From NCBI RefSeq assembly GCF_017368795.1, contig NZ_JAFNLL010000021.1, positions 1-64,000 of the forward strand: a DNA stretch of 64,000 nt, given 5' to 3'. How positions within the stretch are numbered: the first letter of the stretch is position 1; each line of letters opens with the position of its first letter. The notes beneath the pieces are model-generated. The model was not told the DNA's origin. It did not search any database and worked only from the letters and a program-made list of their open reading frames with translations. The position numbers were made by a program, and so were the translations under genes. Positions 1 through 8,887 of this stretch are shown in pieces. The DNA comes from Arthrobacter cavernae. GTDB taxonomy: Bacteria; Actinomycetota; Actinomycetes; Actinomycetales; Micrococcaceae.

Positions 1-17
1 AGTTCCGCGCCCCGGGG

Positions 18-1373
18 TTACTGTATGTGGGCCGCGGCCCGCGCAGGGACGGTCGGCTCCTTGCCGAGTTCGCTTCGGAACGATTCTCGGGTCAGGTAGA
101 TGGCCACCGCGCTGATGACGCAGACGGCGCTGACCATGAGGGAGACGAATACCGGGTCTTTGCCGCCACCGAGAGCCAGAAGGCCGGCGGCGCTGAGCGG
201 GGCCAGCCCGGCACCCAGCGTGGCGGCAAGCTGGTACCCGAGGGATGCACCGGTGTATCGGGCGCCGGTGCCGAACATTTCGCTGATGAAGGCCGACATC
301 GGACCGTACATCGATGCCTGGATCAAGGGGTTGCCGATGAGGAACGCGAGCAGCACGAGAATCAAGTTGCCGGAGCCCAGCATCTGGAATATCGGATAGG
401 CCAGCAAGGCACCGGCGATTGCGCCCCCGATCATAACGGGCCTGCGCCCGATCCGGTCGGAAAGAATGGCGAAGGCGGGAATTGTCACGATGTGCAGGCC
501 CGTGGCACAGGCATGCACCAGCAACACGGCGGTCCTGTCCGCGCCGGACTGTACAGCCAGAGTGATCGCGAACGTAGCCAGGAGCCCTTGGAGCAGGAAG
601 GCAGCCGAGCCTCCCAGCGTCGCCAGGGCAACGTTCTTGGGATAACGGCGGAGCACCACTACCAGAGGCGACCCGGTCTTCTCTTTCGATGCTGCCGATG
701 CTTTCTCCGCCGCAAAGAGCGGGCTTTCGGAGACGCGGAGGCGAACGAACAAACCGACCAGCAAGAGGACCGCGCTGAACAGGAAGGGAACGCGCCATCC
801 CCAGTTGAGGAAATCTTCCTTGGGCAACGTGGAAAACGCGGTCATGCTCAAGGTGGCCAGCAAGGCTCCGGACGGTCCGCCCATGTTTGCCACGCTGGCG
901 GCAAGACCACGGTTCTTGGCCGAAGCGTGCTCCAGAGACATCAGGGCTGCACCGCCCCATTCACCGCCTACCGCAACGCCCTGGATGAGCCTGAGCACCA
1001 CCAGCAGGATCGGGGCCATGCTGCCGATCTGGTCATAGGTGGGAAGCAGGCCGATGAGGGTGCTTGCCCCGCCCATGAGTGTCATGGTGATGACCAGCAT
1101 CGATTTCCGACCCAGCTTGTCACCAAAATGGCCGAAAATGATGCCGCCCAGGGGTCTGGAGAAGTAACCGGCTGCAAGCGTTCCGAACGAGGCGATGGTG
1201 CCGACGACGGGGTCCATGTTGGCGAAGAAGATATGGGCAAACACGAGACTCGCCGCGATGCCATAGAGCAGGAAATCGTAGAACTCGACAACGCTGCCCA
1301 GGTAGCTGGAAAACAGTACGCGCCGCATGTGCGATTTGTCGGCAGCCGCTGGCTGCATTGAGGTAGTGGTCAT
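18..1373 (-). CDS. MFS transporter, metabolite:H+ symporter (MHS) type, probable aromatic acid uptake
   Basis: Twelve-helix inner-membrane proton symporter of about 450 residues. The N-terminal stretch with EFYDFLLYG and the loop DKLGRKSMLV are typical of the MHS subgroup (ShiA/ProP-like), with a second DRIGRRPVMIGG repeat in the C-half. I place the start at the ATG at 1373: it has a purine-rich GAGAGCGGA upstream, whereas the longer frame to 1448 has no ribosome site and an Arg-rich leader atypical of the family. It is divergent from the IclR gene and the mhp genes and shares an operator-like word with mhpC, so uptake of 3-(3-hydroxyphenyl)propionate or a related acid is the likely role. In E. 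coli the mhp transporter MhpT belongs to another MFS subgroup (AAHS), so the substrate is inferred from context. Confidence 0.85.
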   Translation of the reverse strand: MTTTSMQPAAADKSHMRRVLFSSYLGSVVEFYDFLLYGIAASLVFAHIFFANMDPVVGTIASFGTLAAGYFSRPLGGIIFGHFGDKLGRKSMLVITMTLMGGASTLIGLLPTYDQIGSMAPILLVVLRLIQGVAVGGEWGGAALMSLEHASAKNRGLAASVANMGGPSGALLATLSMTAFSTLPKEDFLNWGWRVPFLFSAVLLLVGLFVRLRVSESPLFAAEKASAASKEKTGSPLVVVLRRYPKNVALATLGGSAAFLLQGLLATFAITLAVQSGADRTAVLLVHACATGLHIVTIPAFAILSDRIGRRPVMIGGAIAGALLAYPIFQMLGSGNLILVLLAFLIGNPLIQASMYGPMSAFISEMFGTGARYTGASLGYQLAATLGAGLAPLSAAGLLALGGGKDPVFVSLMVSAVCVISAVAIYLTRESFRSELGKEPTVPARAAAHIQ

Positions 1374-1442
1374 TGGGATCCGCTCTCGATTCTGACTGAC
1401 GGGCACATCATTGCGCCGGGTTCGCGGGGAAGCTTTGTGGTC

Positions 1443-1457
1443 GTGCATTTATCGCAC
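1443..1457. promoter_or_regulatory. Putative IclR-family operator (copy 1)
   Basis: GTGCATTTATCGCAC, an interrupted palindrome (GTGC...GCAC). Its reverse complement matches the site before mhpC (GTGCGATAAATACAC, 2337-2351) at 14 of 15 positions. It lies upstream of the transporter start, in the divergent region shared with the regulator. A second related word, GTGCATAATCAC, follows directly at 1458-1469. Operator function is inferred. Confidence 0.6.
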
Positions 1458-1529
1458 GTGCATAATCACTATTAGCTCCAATGGTGATTCACGTCACCGG
1501 GCGTTGTCAATACGCCCCGGCCCGGTCAT

Positions 1530-1535
1530 TAGGAT
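1530..1535 (+). promoter_or_regulatory. -10 box of leaderless mhpR-like gene
   Basis: TAGGAT ends six bases before the GTG start at 1542, so transcription should begin at or next to the start codon. A TTGTCA at 1504-1509 is a possible -35 element but its spacing (20 bases) is long. No ribosome-binding site precedes the GTG. Confidence 0.5.
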
Positions 1536-1541
1536 TGCGGT

Positions 1542-2240
1542 GTGACTACAGAGCAATCCTCACCGGCGTCCCGCACAGCGGGCTCGCAGACCCTGGCGCG
1601 CGGTCTTAACGCGCTGAAGGCCATCGCCGCGTCACGCGACGGCCTGGCGATCAACGACGTCGCAGAGGTGCTGGGAGTCCACCGCACCATCGCCTACCGG
1701 ATTCTCAACACACTCAGCGACGCCGGCATGATCCGGCGCAGCGACGACAACCGCTACCGCGGCGCGGCAGGACTGCTGCAACTGACCTCGGCCGCCCATG
1801 ACGCCCTACGCGCAGCGGCCATTCCAGTACTGACCGACATCGCCGGCGAGCTGGGATCCACGGTGTCCCTTCTGATCAGGGAGGGCGGCGAAGCTGTCGC
1901 CCTGGCCGTGGTGGAGCCGCGCGGGCTTTCCTACCACATCTCCTTCGCCGAAGGCAGCCGGCACCCGCTCCACCGCGGCGCCGCCGGCCTGGCAATCCAG
2001 GCGAGCTATCCGCCGTCATCCACGGAAACCGACGCCGTGCGCACCACGCGCCAGAACGGCTATGCCATCACGTTCGGCGAGGTGGAACCCAACATGTACG
2101 GCCTCGCCGCCCCCATCAAGGGCGCCGGCCCGGACACCGCCGCGTGCATCAACCTGATCACCACCCGCAAGGAACTTGCCGAGTCCTCCGTGCCTGCCAT
2201 CATTGCCGCAGCGGAGCGCATTTCGGGCCGCCTGGCCTGA
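1542..2240 (+). CDS. IclR-family transcriptional regulator of the mhp cluster
   Basis: A 232-residue regulator with an N-terminal winged helix-turn-helix (about residues 12-70; LARGLNALKAI, then DVAEVLGVHRTIAYRILNTL) and a C-terminal IclR effector domain (about 80-230). The family usually runs 240-280 residues, so this is on the short side, and the effector domain ends early without obvious damage. The GTG start at 1542 lacks a Shine-Dalgarno site and sits six bases after a -10 box. It lies between the divergent transporter and the catabolic genes, the same placement as the IclR-type MhpR of E. coli. The predicted ligand is the aromatic acid substrate; activator or repressor action cannot be told from sequence. 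Confidence 0.88.
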   Translation: MTTEQSSPASRTAGSQTLARGLNALKAIAASRDGLAINDVAEVLGVHRTIAYRILNTLSDAGMIRRSDDNRYRGAAGLLQLTSAAHDALRAAAIPVLTDIAGELGSTVSLLIREGGEAVALAVVEPRGLSYHISFAEGSRHPLHRGAAGLAIQASYPPSSTETDAVRTTRQNGYAITFGEVEPNMYGLAAPIKGAGPDTAACINLITTRKELAESSVPAIIAAAERISGRLA

Positions 2241-2315
2241 GGTCCAGGCCCATGATCGACGCCACCTTCCCTTGACACCACCAGCTCCGGCGTGCTGTGA
2301 TTCATGCCATTAGTA

Positions 2316-2351
2316 GTGCAAATATCGCTTTTCTAGGTGCGATAAATACAC
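2316..2351. promoter_or_regulatory. Paired operator-like sites upstream of mhpC
   Basis: Two related words in inverted orientation separated by six bases: GTGCAAATATCGCTT at 2316-2330 and GTGCGATAAATACAC at 2337-2351. The second matches the site at 1443-1457 in reverse complement. The pair ends 20 bases before the mhpC start, next to the AAAGGAG ribosome site (about 2357-2363). Binding by the neighbouring IclR protein is inferred from the shared sequence. Confidence 0.6.
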
Positions 2352-2370
2352 AGCCCAAAGGAGTCCTCCC

Positions 2371-3240
2371 ATGACAGAGCGCCCGTACACCAGCGTCTGG
2401 TCCGACCTTGCCCAGAGCGAATTCAGCCAGGGCTATATCCAGGCCGGCCCCTACCGGACCCGCTACCTGCACGCCGGAAACCCCTCCAAGCCCACACTGA
2501 TCGCCATGCACGGCATCACCGGCCACGCCGAAGCGTATGTCCGCAACCTGCAACCCTTGTCCGAGCACTTCGACGTGTGGGCAATCGACTTCATCGGCCA
2601 CGGTTACAGCGACAAGCCCGAACACGCACTGGAAATCAAGCACTACATCGAGCAGCTACTCGGTTTCATGGACACGATCGGCGTCGAGAAGGCGTACCTC
2701 ACGGGCGAATCCCTGGGCGGCTGGGTCACGGCACAGTTCGCCATCGACTACCCGGAGAAGGTGGAGCGCATCCTCCTGAACACCATGGGCGGCACCATGG
2801 CCAACCCTGTTGTCATGGAACGCCTCTACACACTGTCCATGGCGGCCGCCAAGGACCCGTCCTGGAATCGCGTCAAGACCCGCCTCGAATGGCTCATGGC
2901 CGATCCGGCCATGGTCACCGATGACCTCATCCGCACCCGCCAGGCCATCTTCGAACAGCCGGACTGGCTCCAGGCCTGCGAAGCAAACATGGCCCTCCAG
3001 GACCCTGAGACGCGCAAGCGCAACATGCTCACGGACGAGGCCCTGGCCCAGATCAAGGCTCCCGCCCTGGTGCTGTGGACCACCAAGGACCCCTCCGGCC
3101 CGGTCGACGAAGGACGCCGGATCGCCGGCCTCATCCCCAACGGTGAACTGGCCATCATGGAAAACTGCGGCCACTGGCCCCAGTACGAGGACCCGGCCAC
3201 GTTCAACAAGATCTTCCTGGACTTCATGCTGGCCCGCTAG
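2371..3240 (+). CDS. mhpC: Alpha/beta hydrolase, MhpC-like meta-cleavage product hydrolase
   Basis: A 289-residue alpha/beta hydrolase. The nucleophile elbow GESLGG places Ser114, the acidic residue is probably in the TKDPSGPVD segment, and the histidine in NCGHWPQYEDP near residue 268. It should hydrolyse the ring-cleavage product (2-hydroxy-6-ketonona-2,4-dienedioate or a close analogue) into 2-hydroxypenta-2,4-dienoate and a dicarboxylic acid, in the cytoplasm. The ATG at 2371 has AAAGGAG upstream. It is the first gene of a six-gene operon that carries every later step of the pathway. Substrate is assigned from gene context, since this hydrolase fold is broadly shared. Confidence 0.85.
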   Translation: MTERPYTSVWSDLAQSEFSQGYIQAGPYRTRYLHAGNPSKPTLIAMHGITGHAEAYVRNLQPLSEHFDVWAIDFIGHGYSDKPEHALEIKHYIEQLLGFMDTIGVEKAYLTGESLGGWVTAQFAIDYPEKVERILLNTMGGTMANPVVMERLYTLSMAAAKDPSWNRVKTRLEWLMADPAMVTDDLIRTRQAIFEQPDWLQACEANMALQDPETRKRNMLTDEALAQIKAPALVLWTTKDPSGPVDEGRRIAGLIPNGELAIMENCGHWPQYEDPATFNKIFLDFMLAR

Positions 3241-3270
3241 GACCAGCCGCAACGACGCGAAAGCACCAAA

Positions 3271-5001
3271 ATGACAAGCAACAACTTCGATATTGAAACC
3301 GATGTCCTGGTGGTGGGCGCCGGTCCGGTAGGGCTCATGCTCACCAACCTGCTCGGCATGTACGGCCAGGACGTCACCCTCGTGGAACAGCTGCCGGAGT
3401 TGATCGACTACCCGCGAGGGGTCGGTATCGACGACGAGTCCCTCCGCTCGGTCCAGACGATCGGCCTGACGGACACTGTCCTCCCGCACACCACCGCCCA
3501 GCACATCATGCGGCTGGTCAACGGCCGCGGCAAGGTCATCATGACCAACGAGCCCAAGGCCGACGAATTCGGCTGGCCCCGCAAGAGCGGCTTCGTCCAG
3601 CCCCTGGTGGACCGGGCATTGTTCGACGGACTGGACCGCTTCGCGAGCGTCTCGGCGCACTTCGGCCACACGGTGGTGGACGCGACGGAAACCGCCGACG
3701 CCGTGATCGCCACCGTTGAGTACGACGACGGCAGCGGCACCCCCGCGCTCAAACGGATCAAGGCCAAGTACCTCGTCGGCTGCGAAGGCGGCAAGTCCCC
3801 CACCCGCAAGAGGCTCGGCACCAGCTTCGAAGGCCAGTCGCCCTCGACCCGCTGGCTCGTGGTCGACGTCGAGAACGACCCCCTGGGCACCCCGAACGTC
3901 TTCCTCGGCGCGGATCCGAAGCGGCCCTACGTCTCCATCGGCCTGGCACACGCCATCCGGCGCTGGGAATTCATGATCTTCGACCACGAAACGGACGAGC
4001 AGGTCACCGACAAGAAGTTCATCCACAAGCTGCTCGAGGACCACGTCACCAACCCGGCCGGGCTGGAAGTCATCCGGGAACGCGTCTTCACACACCACGG
4101 CAGGATCGCCGGCACCTTCCGCAAGGGCCGGCAGATTGTTGCCGGCGACGCCGCACACCTGATGCCGGTCTGGATGGGGCAGGGCTGGAACTCCGGAGTC
4201 CGCGATGCGACCAACCTCGCGTGGAAACTGGCCACCGTCCTGCGCGGGCAGGCCGGCGAGGAGCTGCTGGACACCTACGACCAGGAACGCCGCGACCACG
4301 CCAAGGCCATGATCGACCTCTCACTGACCCTGGGAGCCGTCATCAAACCCACGAATCCGGTGGTGGTGGGCGCCCGCGACGCGGCAGCCGCAGCCCTGAA
4401 CCTGTTCCCGCAGGTGAAGTCCTACTTCTCGGAGATGCGGTTCAAACCGATGCCGCGCTACACCAAGGGCGTGGTGGTGGACCCCACATCCGCGGCCCCG
4501 GGCACCGCCAGGGCACGGCTTACCAGCAAACTGATACCGGTCCTGACGGCCAACAACCACAATTCGGCCGTGGGCGTGCAATTCATCCAGCCGCGTGTTA
4601 ACACCAAGAACGCCCAAGGCATCCGTCTCGACGACGCCATCGGCAAATGGTGGACAGTGCTGGCCTGGGGCAACGATCCCAAGGGCATGTTCAGCTCCGA
4701 GGAAGTGGCCCGGCTGGAAACACTCGGTGCCACGTTCGTCGCCGTCGTTCCGGAAACCCAGCGCAACTGGGCCGAGGAGCGCTACGGCCGCGACGTGATC
4801 GTCGTGGGCGACGCCGAGGGCCGCCTCAAGAGGTGGTTCGATGACCGCCCAACGCCGGTGCTCTTCATCCGCCCGGACCGCTTCGTGGCCGGCGCCTGCC
4901 TGGCCCAGGACGCCCCGCGCACCCTCTCAGCCATCCTCACCGCAATGTCTTTCAAGGAAGGAGCCAGCCATGACGCTCGCACTCGTCTGCATGTCGCATA
5001 G
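3271..5001 (+). CDS. mhpA: 3-(3-hydroxyphenyl)propionate hydroxylase, FAD-dependent
   Basis: A 576-residue class A flavoprotein monooxygenase. The N-terminal dinucleotide-binding motif GAGPVGLM lies near residue 16, and the second FAD motif GDAAHLMPVWMGQGWNSG near residue 292, with a long C-terminal thioredoxin-like region typical of MhpA/PheA-type hydroxylases. It adds a second ring hydroxyl ortho to the first, giving 3-(2,3-dihydroxyphenyl)propionate, with NAD(P)H and O2. It follows mhpC by 30 bases and its 3' end overlaps mhpB by 32 bases. Length and motifs match the bifunctional 3-hydroxyphenylpropionate/3-hydroxycinnamate hydroxylases. Confidence 0.9.
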   Translation: MTSNNFDIETDVLVVGAGPVGLMLTNLLGMYGQDVTLVEQLPELIDYPRGVGIDDESLRSVQTIGLTDTVLPHTTAQHIMRLVNGRGKVIMTNEPKADEFGWPRKSGFVQPLVDRALFDGLDRFASVSAHFGHTVVDATETADAVIATVEYDDGSGTPALKRIKAKYLVGCEGGKSPTRKRLGTSFEGQSPSTRWLVVDVENDPLGTPNVFLGADPKRPYVSIGLAHAIRRWEFMIFDHETDEQVTDKKFIHKLLEDHVTNPAGLEVIRERVFTHHGRIAGTFRKGRQIVAGDAAHLMPVWMGQGWNSGVRDATNLAWKLATVLRGQAGEELLDTYDQERRDHAKAMIDLSLTLGAVIKPTNPVVVGARDAAAAALNLFPQVKSYFSEMRFKPMPRYTKGVVVDPTSAAPGTARARLTSKLIPVLTANNHNSAVGVQFIQPRVNTKNAQGIRLDDAIGKWWTVLAWGNDPKGMFSSEEVARLETLGATFVAVVPETQRNWAEERYGRDVIVVGDAEGRLKRWFDDRPTPVLFIRPDRFVAGACLAQDAPRTLSAILTAMSFKEGASHDARTRLHVA

Positions 5002-5908
5002 TCCGCTTCTGGAGGTCACCGCACCGCCGGAAGAAATCCAGGACGACGTCGACGCCGCCTTCGCGGTGGCCCGAAAGTTCGTGGAAGACTTCGACCCGGA
5101 CCTGGTGGTGTCCTTCGCGCCGGACCACTACAACGGCTTCTTCTACGAGCTCATGCCTCCGTTCTGCATCGGCTACGAAGCCCTGTCCGTGGGCGACTAC
5201 GGATCCGAGGAAGGACCGTTGAACGTCCCCACGCATATCGCCAAGGACCTCGCCCAGGCGGTCATCGACGCCGACCTCGACGCCGCGATCTCGCTGAAGA
5301 TGGAAATCGACCACGGCGCCGTGCAGCCCCTTGAGGTCCTCTTCGGCTCCATTGCGGCCAAACCGGTCGTGCCGATCTTCGTCAACTCCGTGGCCCCGCC
5401 GTTCGCATCGATGCGCCGCGTCCGGCAGCTAGGCACCGCCGTCGGGAACTACCTCAAGACGCTGGACCAGAAGGTCCTCATCATCGGCTCCGGCGGGCTG
5501 TCCCACGACCCGCCCGTGCCGCAGATCGCCACCGCCACAACGGAGCAGAAGGCCATGCTGCTCAACGGCCGGCACCCCACCGCTGCGGCAAGGAACGCCC
5601 GCCAACAGCGCGTCATCGATACCGCCGCAGCGTTCGCGAAGGGCGAGGCGAACATCATGGACCTCAACCCTGAATGGGACCGCGAATTCCTCGCCATCAT
5701 CGCCTCCGGGGACCTGGAGAAGCTGGACACCTGGACGGCCACGGAGATGGCCGCCGCGGCCGGCAACTCCGCCCACGAGGTCCGCAACTGGGTGGCCGCC
5801 TACAACGCACTGGCAGCTGCAGGCGACTACAGGGTCACCTCAGAGTACTACCGCCCTATTCCCGAATTCATCGCCGGTTTCGGCGTGACCACAGCGATGG
5901 TGAAGTGA
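4970..5908 (+). CDS. mhpB: 2,3-dihydroxyphenylpropionate 1,2-dioxygenase (extradiol, class III)
   Basis: A 312-residue class III (LigB-type) extradiol ring-cleavage dioxygenase. N-terminal ALVCMSHSPLLE carries a conserved His, and SFAPDHYNGFF and GSGGLSHDPPVP hold further iron or acid-base residues of this family. It cleaves 2,3-dihydroxyphenylpropionate next to the diol using Fe(II). I chose the ATG at 4970 because AAGGAAGGAG stands just before it and the protein then starts like MhpB; the frame is open further upstream only because it lies inside mhpA. Overlap with mhpA (32 bases) and TGATG overlap with mhpD indicate coupled translation. Confidence 0.92.
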   Translation: MTLALVCMSHSPLLEVTAPPEEIQDDVDAAFAVARKFVEDFDPDLVVSFAPDHYNGFFYELMPPFCIGYEALSVGDYGSEEGPLNVPTHIAKDLAQAVIDADLDAAISLKMEIDHGAVQPLEVLFGSIAAKPVVPIFVNSVAPPFASMRRVRQLGTAVGNYLKTLDQKVLIIGSGGLSHDPPVPQIATATTEQKAMLLNGRHPTAAARNARQQRVIDTAAAFAKGEANIMDLNPEWDREFLAIIASGDLEKLDTWTATEMAAAAGNSAHEVRNWVAAYNALAAAGDYRVTSEYYRPIPEFIAGFGVTTAMVK

Positions 5909-6711
5909 TGAGCACACAGATCGAAACCGCCCGTACCGAGCTGAAGGACCAGCTGGCCACGGAACTGCTGGAGGCCACCGGCTCCCTGGCTCCCGTGGCC
6001 CCCTTGCGGGACCGGCTGGAGGGAATGGACCTCGCGGACGCCTACTACGTCCAGACGGTTCAGCTGGATCACCACCTTGCGTCCGGCCGCGTGCTGGCGG
6101 GCCGGAAAGTCGGCCTGACGTCCTTGGCCATGCAGCAGCAGCTGGGCGTTGATTCGCCCGACTTCGGCTTCTTCTTCGAGGACATGGTGCACGGCGACGG
6201 CGCGGACATCCCGGCGTCAGCGTTCATTTCACCCAAGGTCGAACCGGAATTCGGCTTCGTCCTGAAGTCCCGGCTGCAGGGACCGGGCGTCACCCTGGAA
6301 CAGGCAGCGGCCGCGATCGGCGCCGTCTACCCGGCGATCGAGATCATCGATTCCCGCGTGGCCGACTGGGACATCCGGCTCGTGGACACCGTGGCGGACA
6401 ACGCCTCCTGCGGTGCCATCGCCGTCGGCTCCACCGCGCTCGACGTCGATCCCTCCGCACTGCTGGACGTCTCCTGCTCCCTGGTGATCGATGGCGAGAC
6501 ACTTGGAACCGGGACTGGCGCCGATGTCATGGACAACCCCGTGGCCCCGCTCGCCTGGCTCGCGAACGTCCTGGGCGAACAAGGCGTGGCGCTGGAAGCC
6601 GGCCAGCTGATCCTCCCCGGCTCCTTCACCAAGGCCGAGCCCGTGACGGCGGGAAGCACCGCGACAGCGGACTTCGGCGCACTGGGCGCCCTGACCATCA
6701 ACTTCATCTGA
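5908..6711 (+). CDS. mhpD: 2-keto-4-pentenoate hydratase
   Basis: A 267-residue member of the MhpD/HpaH hydratase family of the fumarylacetoacetase fold. Characteristic stretches are GRKVGLTS near residue 67, the acidic PEFGFVL, and the C-terminal GSFTKAEPV. It hydrates 2-hydroxypenta-2,4-dienoate to 4-hydroxy-2-oxovalerate. The ATG overlaps the mhpB stop by one base (TGATG), so its start is well fixed. The order after mhpB (hydratase, acylating aldehyde dehydrogenase, aldolase) is that of the E. coli mhp operon. Confidence 0.92.
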   Translation: MSTQIETARTELKDQLATELLEATGSLAPVAPLRDRLEGMDLADAYYVQTVQLDHHLASGRVLAGRKVGLTSLAMQQQLGVDSPDFGFFFEDMVHGDGADIPASAFISPKVEPEFGFVLKSRLQGPGVTLEQAAAAIGAVYPAIEIIDSRVADWDIRLVDTVADNASCGAIAVGSTALDVDPSALLDVSCSLVIDGETLGTGTGADVMDNPVAPLAWLANVLGEQGVALEAGQLILPGSFTKAEPVTAGSTATADFGALGALTINFI

Positions 6712-6745
6712 TCCCCTCCAGGGTCAACACCAAAAAGGACACCCC

Positions 6746-7681
6746 ATGGCCAAGAAAACCGCCGCGATCGTCGGCTCCGGCAACATCGGCACCGACCTGA
6801 TGTTCAAAATCATGCGCCGCAGCACCAACGTCGAAGTCAAGTACATGATCGGCGTCGACCCCGCCTCCGACGGCCTGGCCCGCGCCGCCCGCCTCGGCAT
6901 CACCGCCTCCGCCGAGGGCGTCGACTGGCTGCTGGCCCAGGACGAACTCCCGGACTTCGTGTTCGAATGCACCTCGGCCAAGGCCCACGAAGCCAACGCC
7001 CCCAAGTACAAGGCCGCCGGCATCCACGCGATCGACCTGACGCCGGCCGCCGTCGGGCCCTACCTGTGCCCTGTGGTGAACCTGGACGCACTGGAAGACG
7101 TCCTGAACGTCAACATGATCACCTGCGCCGGACAGGCCACCACCCCGATCGTCGCCGCGATCTCCTCCGTGGTCCCCGTGGACTACGCCGAGATCGTCGC
7201 CTCCATCGCCTCCAAATCCGCCGGCCCCGGCACCCGCGCCAACGTCGACGAGTTCACCGAAACCACCTCCCGGGCCCTGGAAGAAGTCGGCGGGGCCAAG
7301 CGCGGCAAGGCCATTATCATCATCAACCCGGTCGAACCGCCCATGATCATGCGCAACACGATCTACGCCGCGATCCCCGCCGAAGCGGCCGAACCCGGCG
7401 AACTGCAGGACAGGATCGTTGCGGCGATCGACGCGGCCGTGGCCAACATCCAGGACTACGTCCCCGGCTACTCCCTGCGCGTCGAGCCCCAGTTCGATTC
7501 CGCACGCGAAGACTGGGACGGCAACGGCCGCGTAGGCGTCTGGGTCCAGGTCAAGGGCGCTGCAGACTACCTGCCCGAATACGCCGGGAACCTGGACATC
7601 ATCACCGCCGCGGCCACCCGGACAGCTGACCTGCTGGCCGAACGCATGGACGCCAACACTTCGACCCCCGTAGGAGCATGA
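6746..7681 (+). CDS. mhpF: Acetaldehyde dehydrogenase (acylating)
   Basis: A 311-residue enzyme with an N-terminal Rossmann motif ([13 protein letters not shown], residues 7-19) and the conserved cysteine segment [13 protein letters not shown] near residue 130. It converts acetaldehyde, CoA and NAD+ to acetyl-CoA. Family members form a channelling complex with the aldolase encoded directly downstream, and the two genes overlap here by four bases (ATGA). The start ATG has a modest AAAGGACA upstream. Confidence 0.93.
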   Translation: MAKKTAAIVGSGNIGTDLMFKIMRRSTNVEVKYMIGVDPASDGLARAARLGITASAEGVDWLLAQDELPDFVFECTSAKAHEANAPKYKAAGIHAIDLTPAAVGPYLCPVVNLDALEDVLNVNMITCAGQATTPIVAAISSVVPVDYAEIVASIASKSAGPGTRANVDEFTETTSRALEEVGGAKRGKAIIIINPVEPPMIMRNTIYAAIPAEAAEPGELQDRIVAAIDAAVANIQDYVPGYSLRVEPQFDSAREDWDGNGRVGVWVQVKGAADYLPEYAGNLDIITAAATRTADLLAERMDANTSTPVGA

Positions 7682-8715
7682 CCATGAGCACCCACACCGA
7701 GCTGAGCGTCCGGCTGACCGACACCACGCTGCGTGACGGCTCCCACGCCATGAGCCACAAATTCACCGAAGAGCACGTCCGCTCCGTGGTCCGCGCCCTG
7801 GACGACGCCAAAGTCGAAATCATCGAAGTCACCCACGGCGACGGGCTCGGCGGCTCCTCCTTCAACTACGGCTTCTCCCTCACCCCCGAGCTGGACCTCG
7901 TCCGCGCTGCCGTCGACGAAGCCAGGAACGCCAAGATCGCTGTACTGATGCTCCCCGGACTGGGCACCATCCACGATCTCAACCAGGCGCACGAGGCCGG
8001 TGCGTCCGTGGCCCGCATCGCCACCCACAGCACCGAAGCCGACGTCTCCATCCAGCACTTCCAGCACGCACGGAAGCTGGGCATGGAAACCGTTGGGTTC
8101 CTGATGCTCTCCCACCGCGCAACCCCGGAGAAACTCGCCGAACAGGCCCGCATCATGGCTGACGCCGGCTGCCAGTGCGTCTACGTCGTCGACTCCGCCG
8201 GCGCCCTCATCCTGGATGACGTCTCCGACCGGGTTTCCGCCCTCGTCGCGGAACTCGGCAACGACGCCCAAGTCGGTTTCCACGGCCACCAGAACCTCAG
8301 CTTCGGCGTCGCGAACTCCGTCTACGCCGCCCGTGCCGGGGCCAAACAGATCGACGGAACCCTCCTGGCCCTCGGAGCCGGAGCAGGCAACTCCCCCACC
8401 GAGGTCCTCGCCGCCGCCTTCGAACGCATCGGCATCCATACCGGCGTCGACGTCCACGGCGTCATGGCAGCGGCCGAGGATGTCGTCAAACCCATCATCA
8501 CGCGCATGCCCATCATGGACCGCGCCTCCATCATGCAGGGATACGCCGGCGTCTACTCCTCCTTCCTCATCCACGCCGAACGCGCCGCAGAACGCTACGG
8601 CGTGCCCGCCTGGCAGATCCTCGAGGAAATCGGCAAAGCCGGCTACGTGGGCGGCCAGGAAGACATGATCGTGGACGTGGCAGTCCAGCTCGCTTCAGGG
8701 GCCCGTGTGGCCTGA
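7678..8715 (+). CDS. mhpE: 4-hydroxy-2-oxovalerate aldolase
   Basis: A 345-residue HMG-like TIM-barrel aldolase. The N-terminal [12 protein letters not shown] and the metal-ligand segment [11 protein letters not shown] are hallmark motifs. It splits 4-hydroxy-2-oxovalerate into pyruvate and acetaldehyde, the latter passed to MhpF. The start at 7678 overlaps the mhpF stop; a second ATG two codons later (7684) is equally possible. This is the last gene of the operon, and the inverted-repeat block at 8781-8884 follows. Confidence 0.93.
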   Translation: MTMSTHTELSVRLTDTTLRDGSHAMSHKFTEEHVRSVVRALDDAKVEIIEVTHGDGLGGSSFNYGFSLTPELDLVRAAVDEARNAKIAVLMLPGLGTIHDLNQAHEAGASVARIATHSTEADVSIQHFQHARKLGMETVGFLMLSHRATPEKLAEQARIMADAGCQCVYVVDSAGALILDDVSDRVSALVAELGNDAQVGFHGHQNLSFGVANSVYAARAGAKQIDGTLLALGAGAGNSPTEVLAAAFERIGIHTGVDVHGVMAAAEDVVKPIITRMPIMDRASIMQGYAGVYSSFLIHAERAAERYGVPAWQILEEIGKAGYVGGQEDMIVDVAVQLASGARVA

Positions 8716-8780
8716 CGCGCACCGTCTGCCAGCTGTGGGCCCGCTCCGCTTCCCGGCGAACGGCCAGGCCGCAAAAACAC

Positions 8781-8884
8781 CAACGCTCTCTCACCTTTGG
8801 CCCAAAAATCACCAACGCTCTCTCACTTTCTTGACGCAAGTGAGAGAGCGTTGGGGAAAAAGGCACCAAAGGTGAGAGAGCGTC
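8781..8884. repeat. Nested inverted repeats between convergent operons, probable bidirectional terminator
   Basis: Two stem-loops share the core CGCTCTCTCAC. The inner arms are 8812-8828 and 8838-8854 (17 bp, perfect, 9-base loop). The outer arms are 8781-8800 and 8865-8884 (20 bp, one mismatch). The four arms are therefore two direct and two inverted copies of one word. The block sits between mhpE and the jetC stop (8888), so it can end both transcripts. Such a modular repeat may be a chromosome-wide family, which this window alone cannot show. Confidence 0.75.
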
Positions 8885-8887
8885 GGC

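Noticed and set aside
18..1448. Longer start at 1448 for the MHS transporter
   Set aside because: The extra 25 residues are Arg-rich and polar, no ribosome site precedes that ATG, and it would overlap the operator-like site.
2656..4299. A 547-codon minus-strand frame opposite mhpC and mhpA
   Set aside because: Antisense shadow; mhpA FAD motifs and operon structure fix the coding strand.
8781..8884. Possible small CRISPR array
   Set aside because: The repeated word occurs as inverted pairs, spacers are not of equal size, and there are no cas genes nearby.
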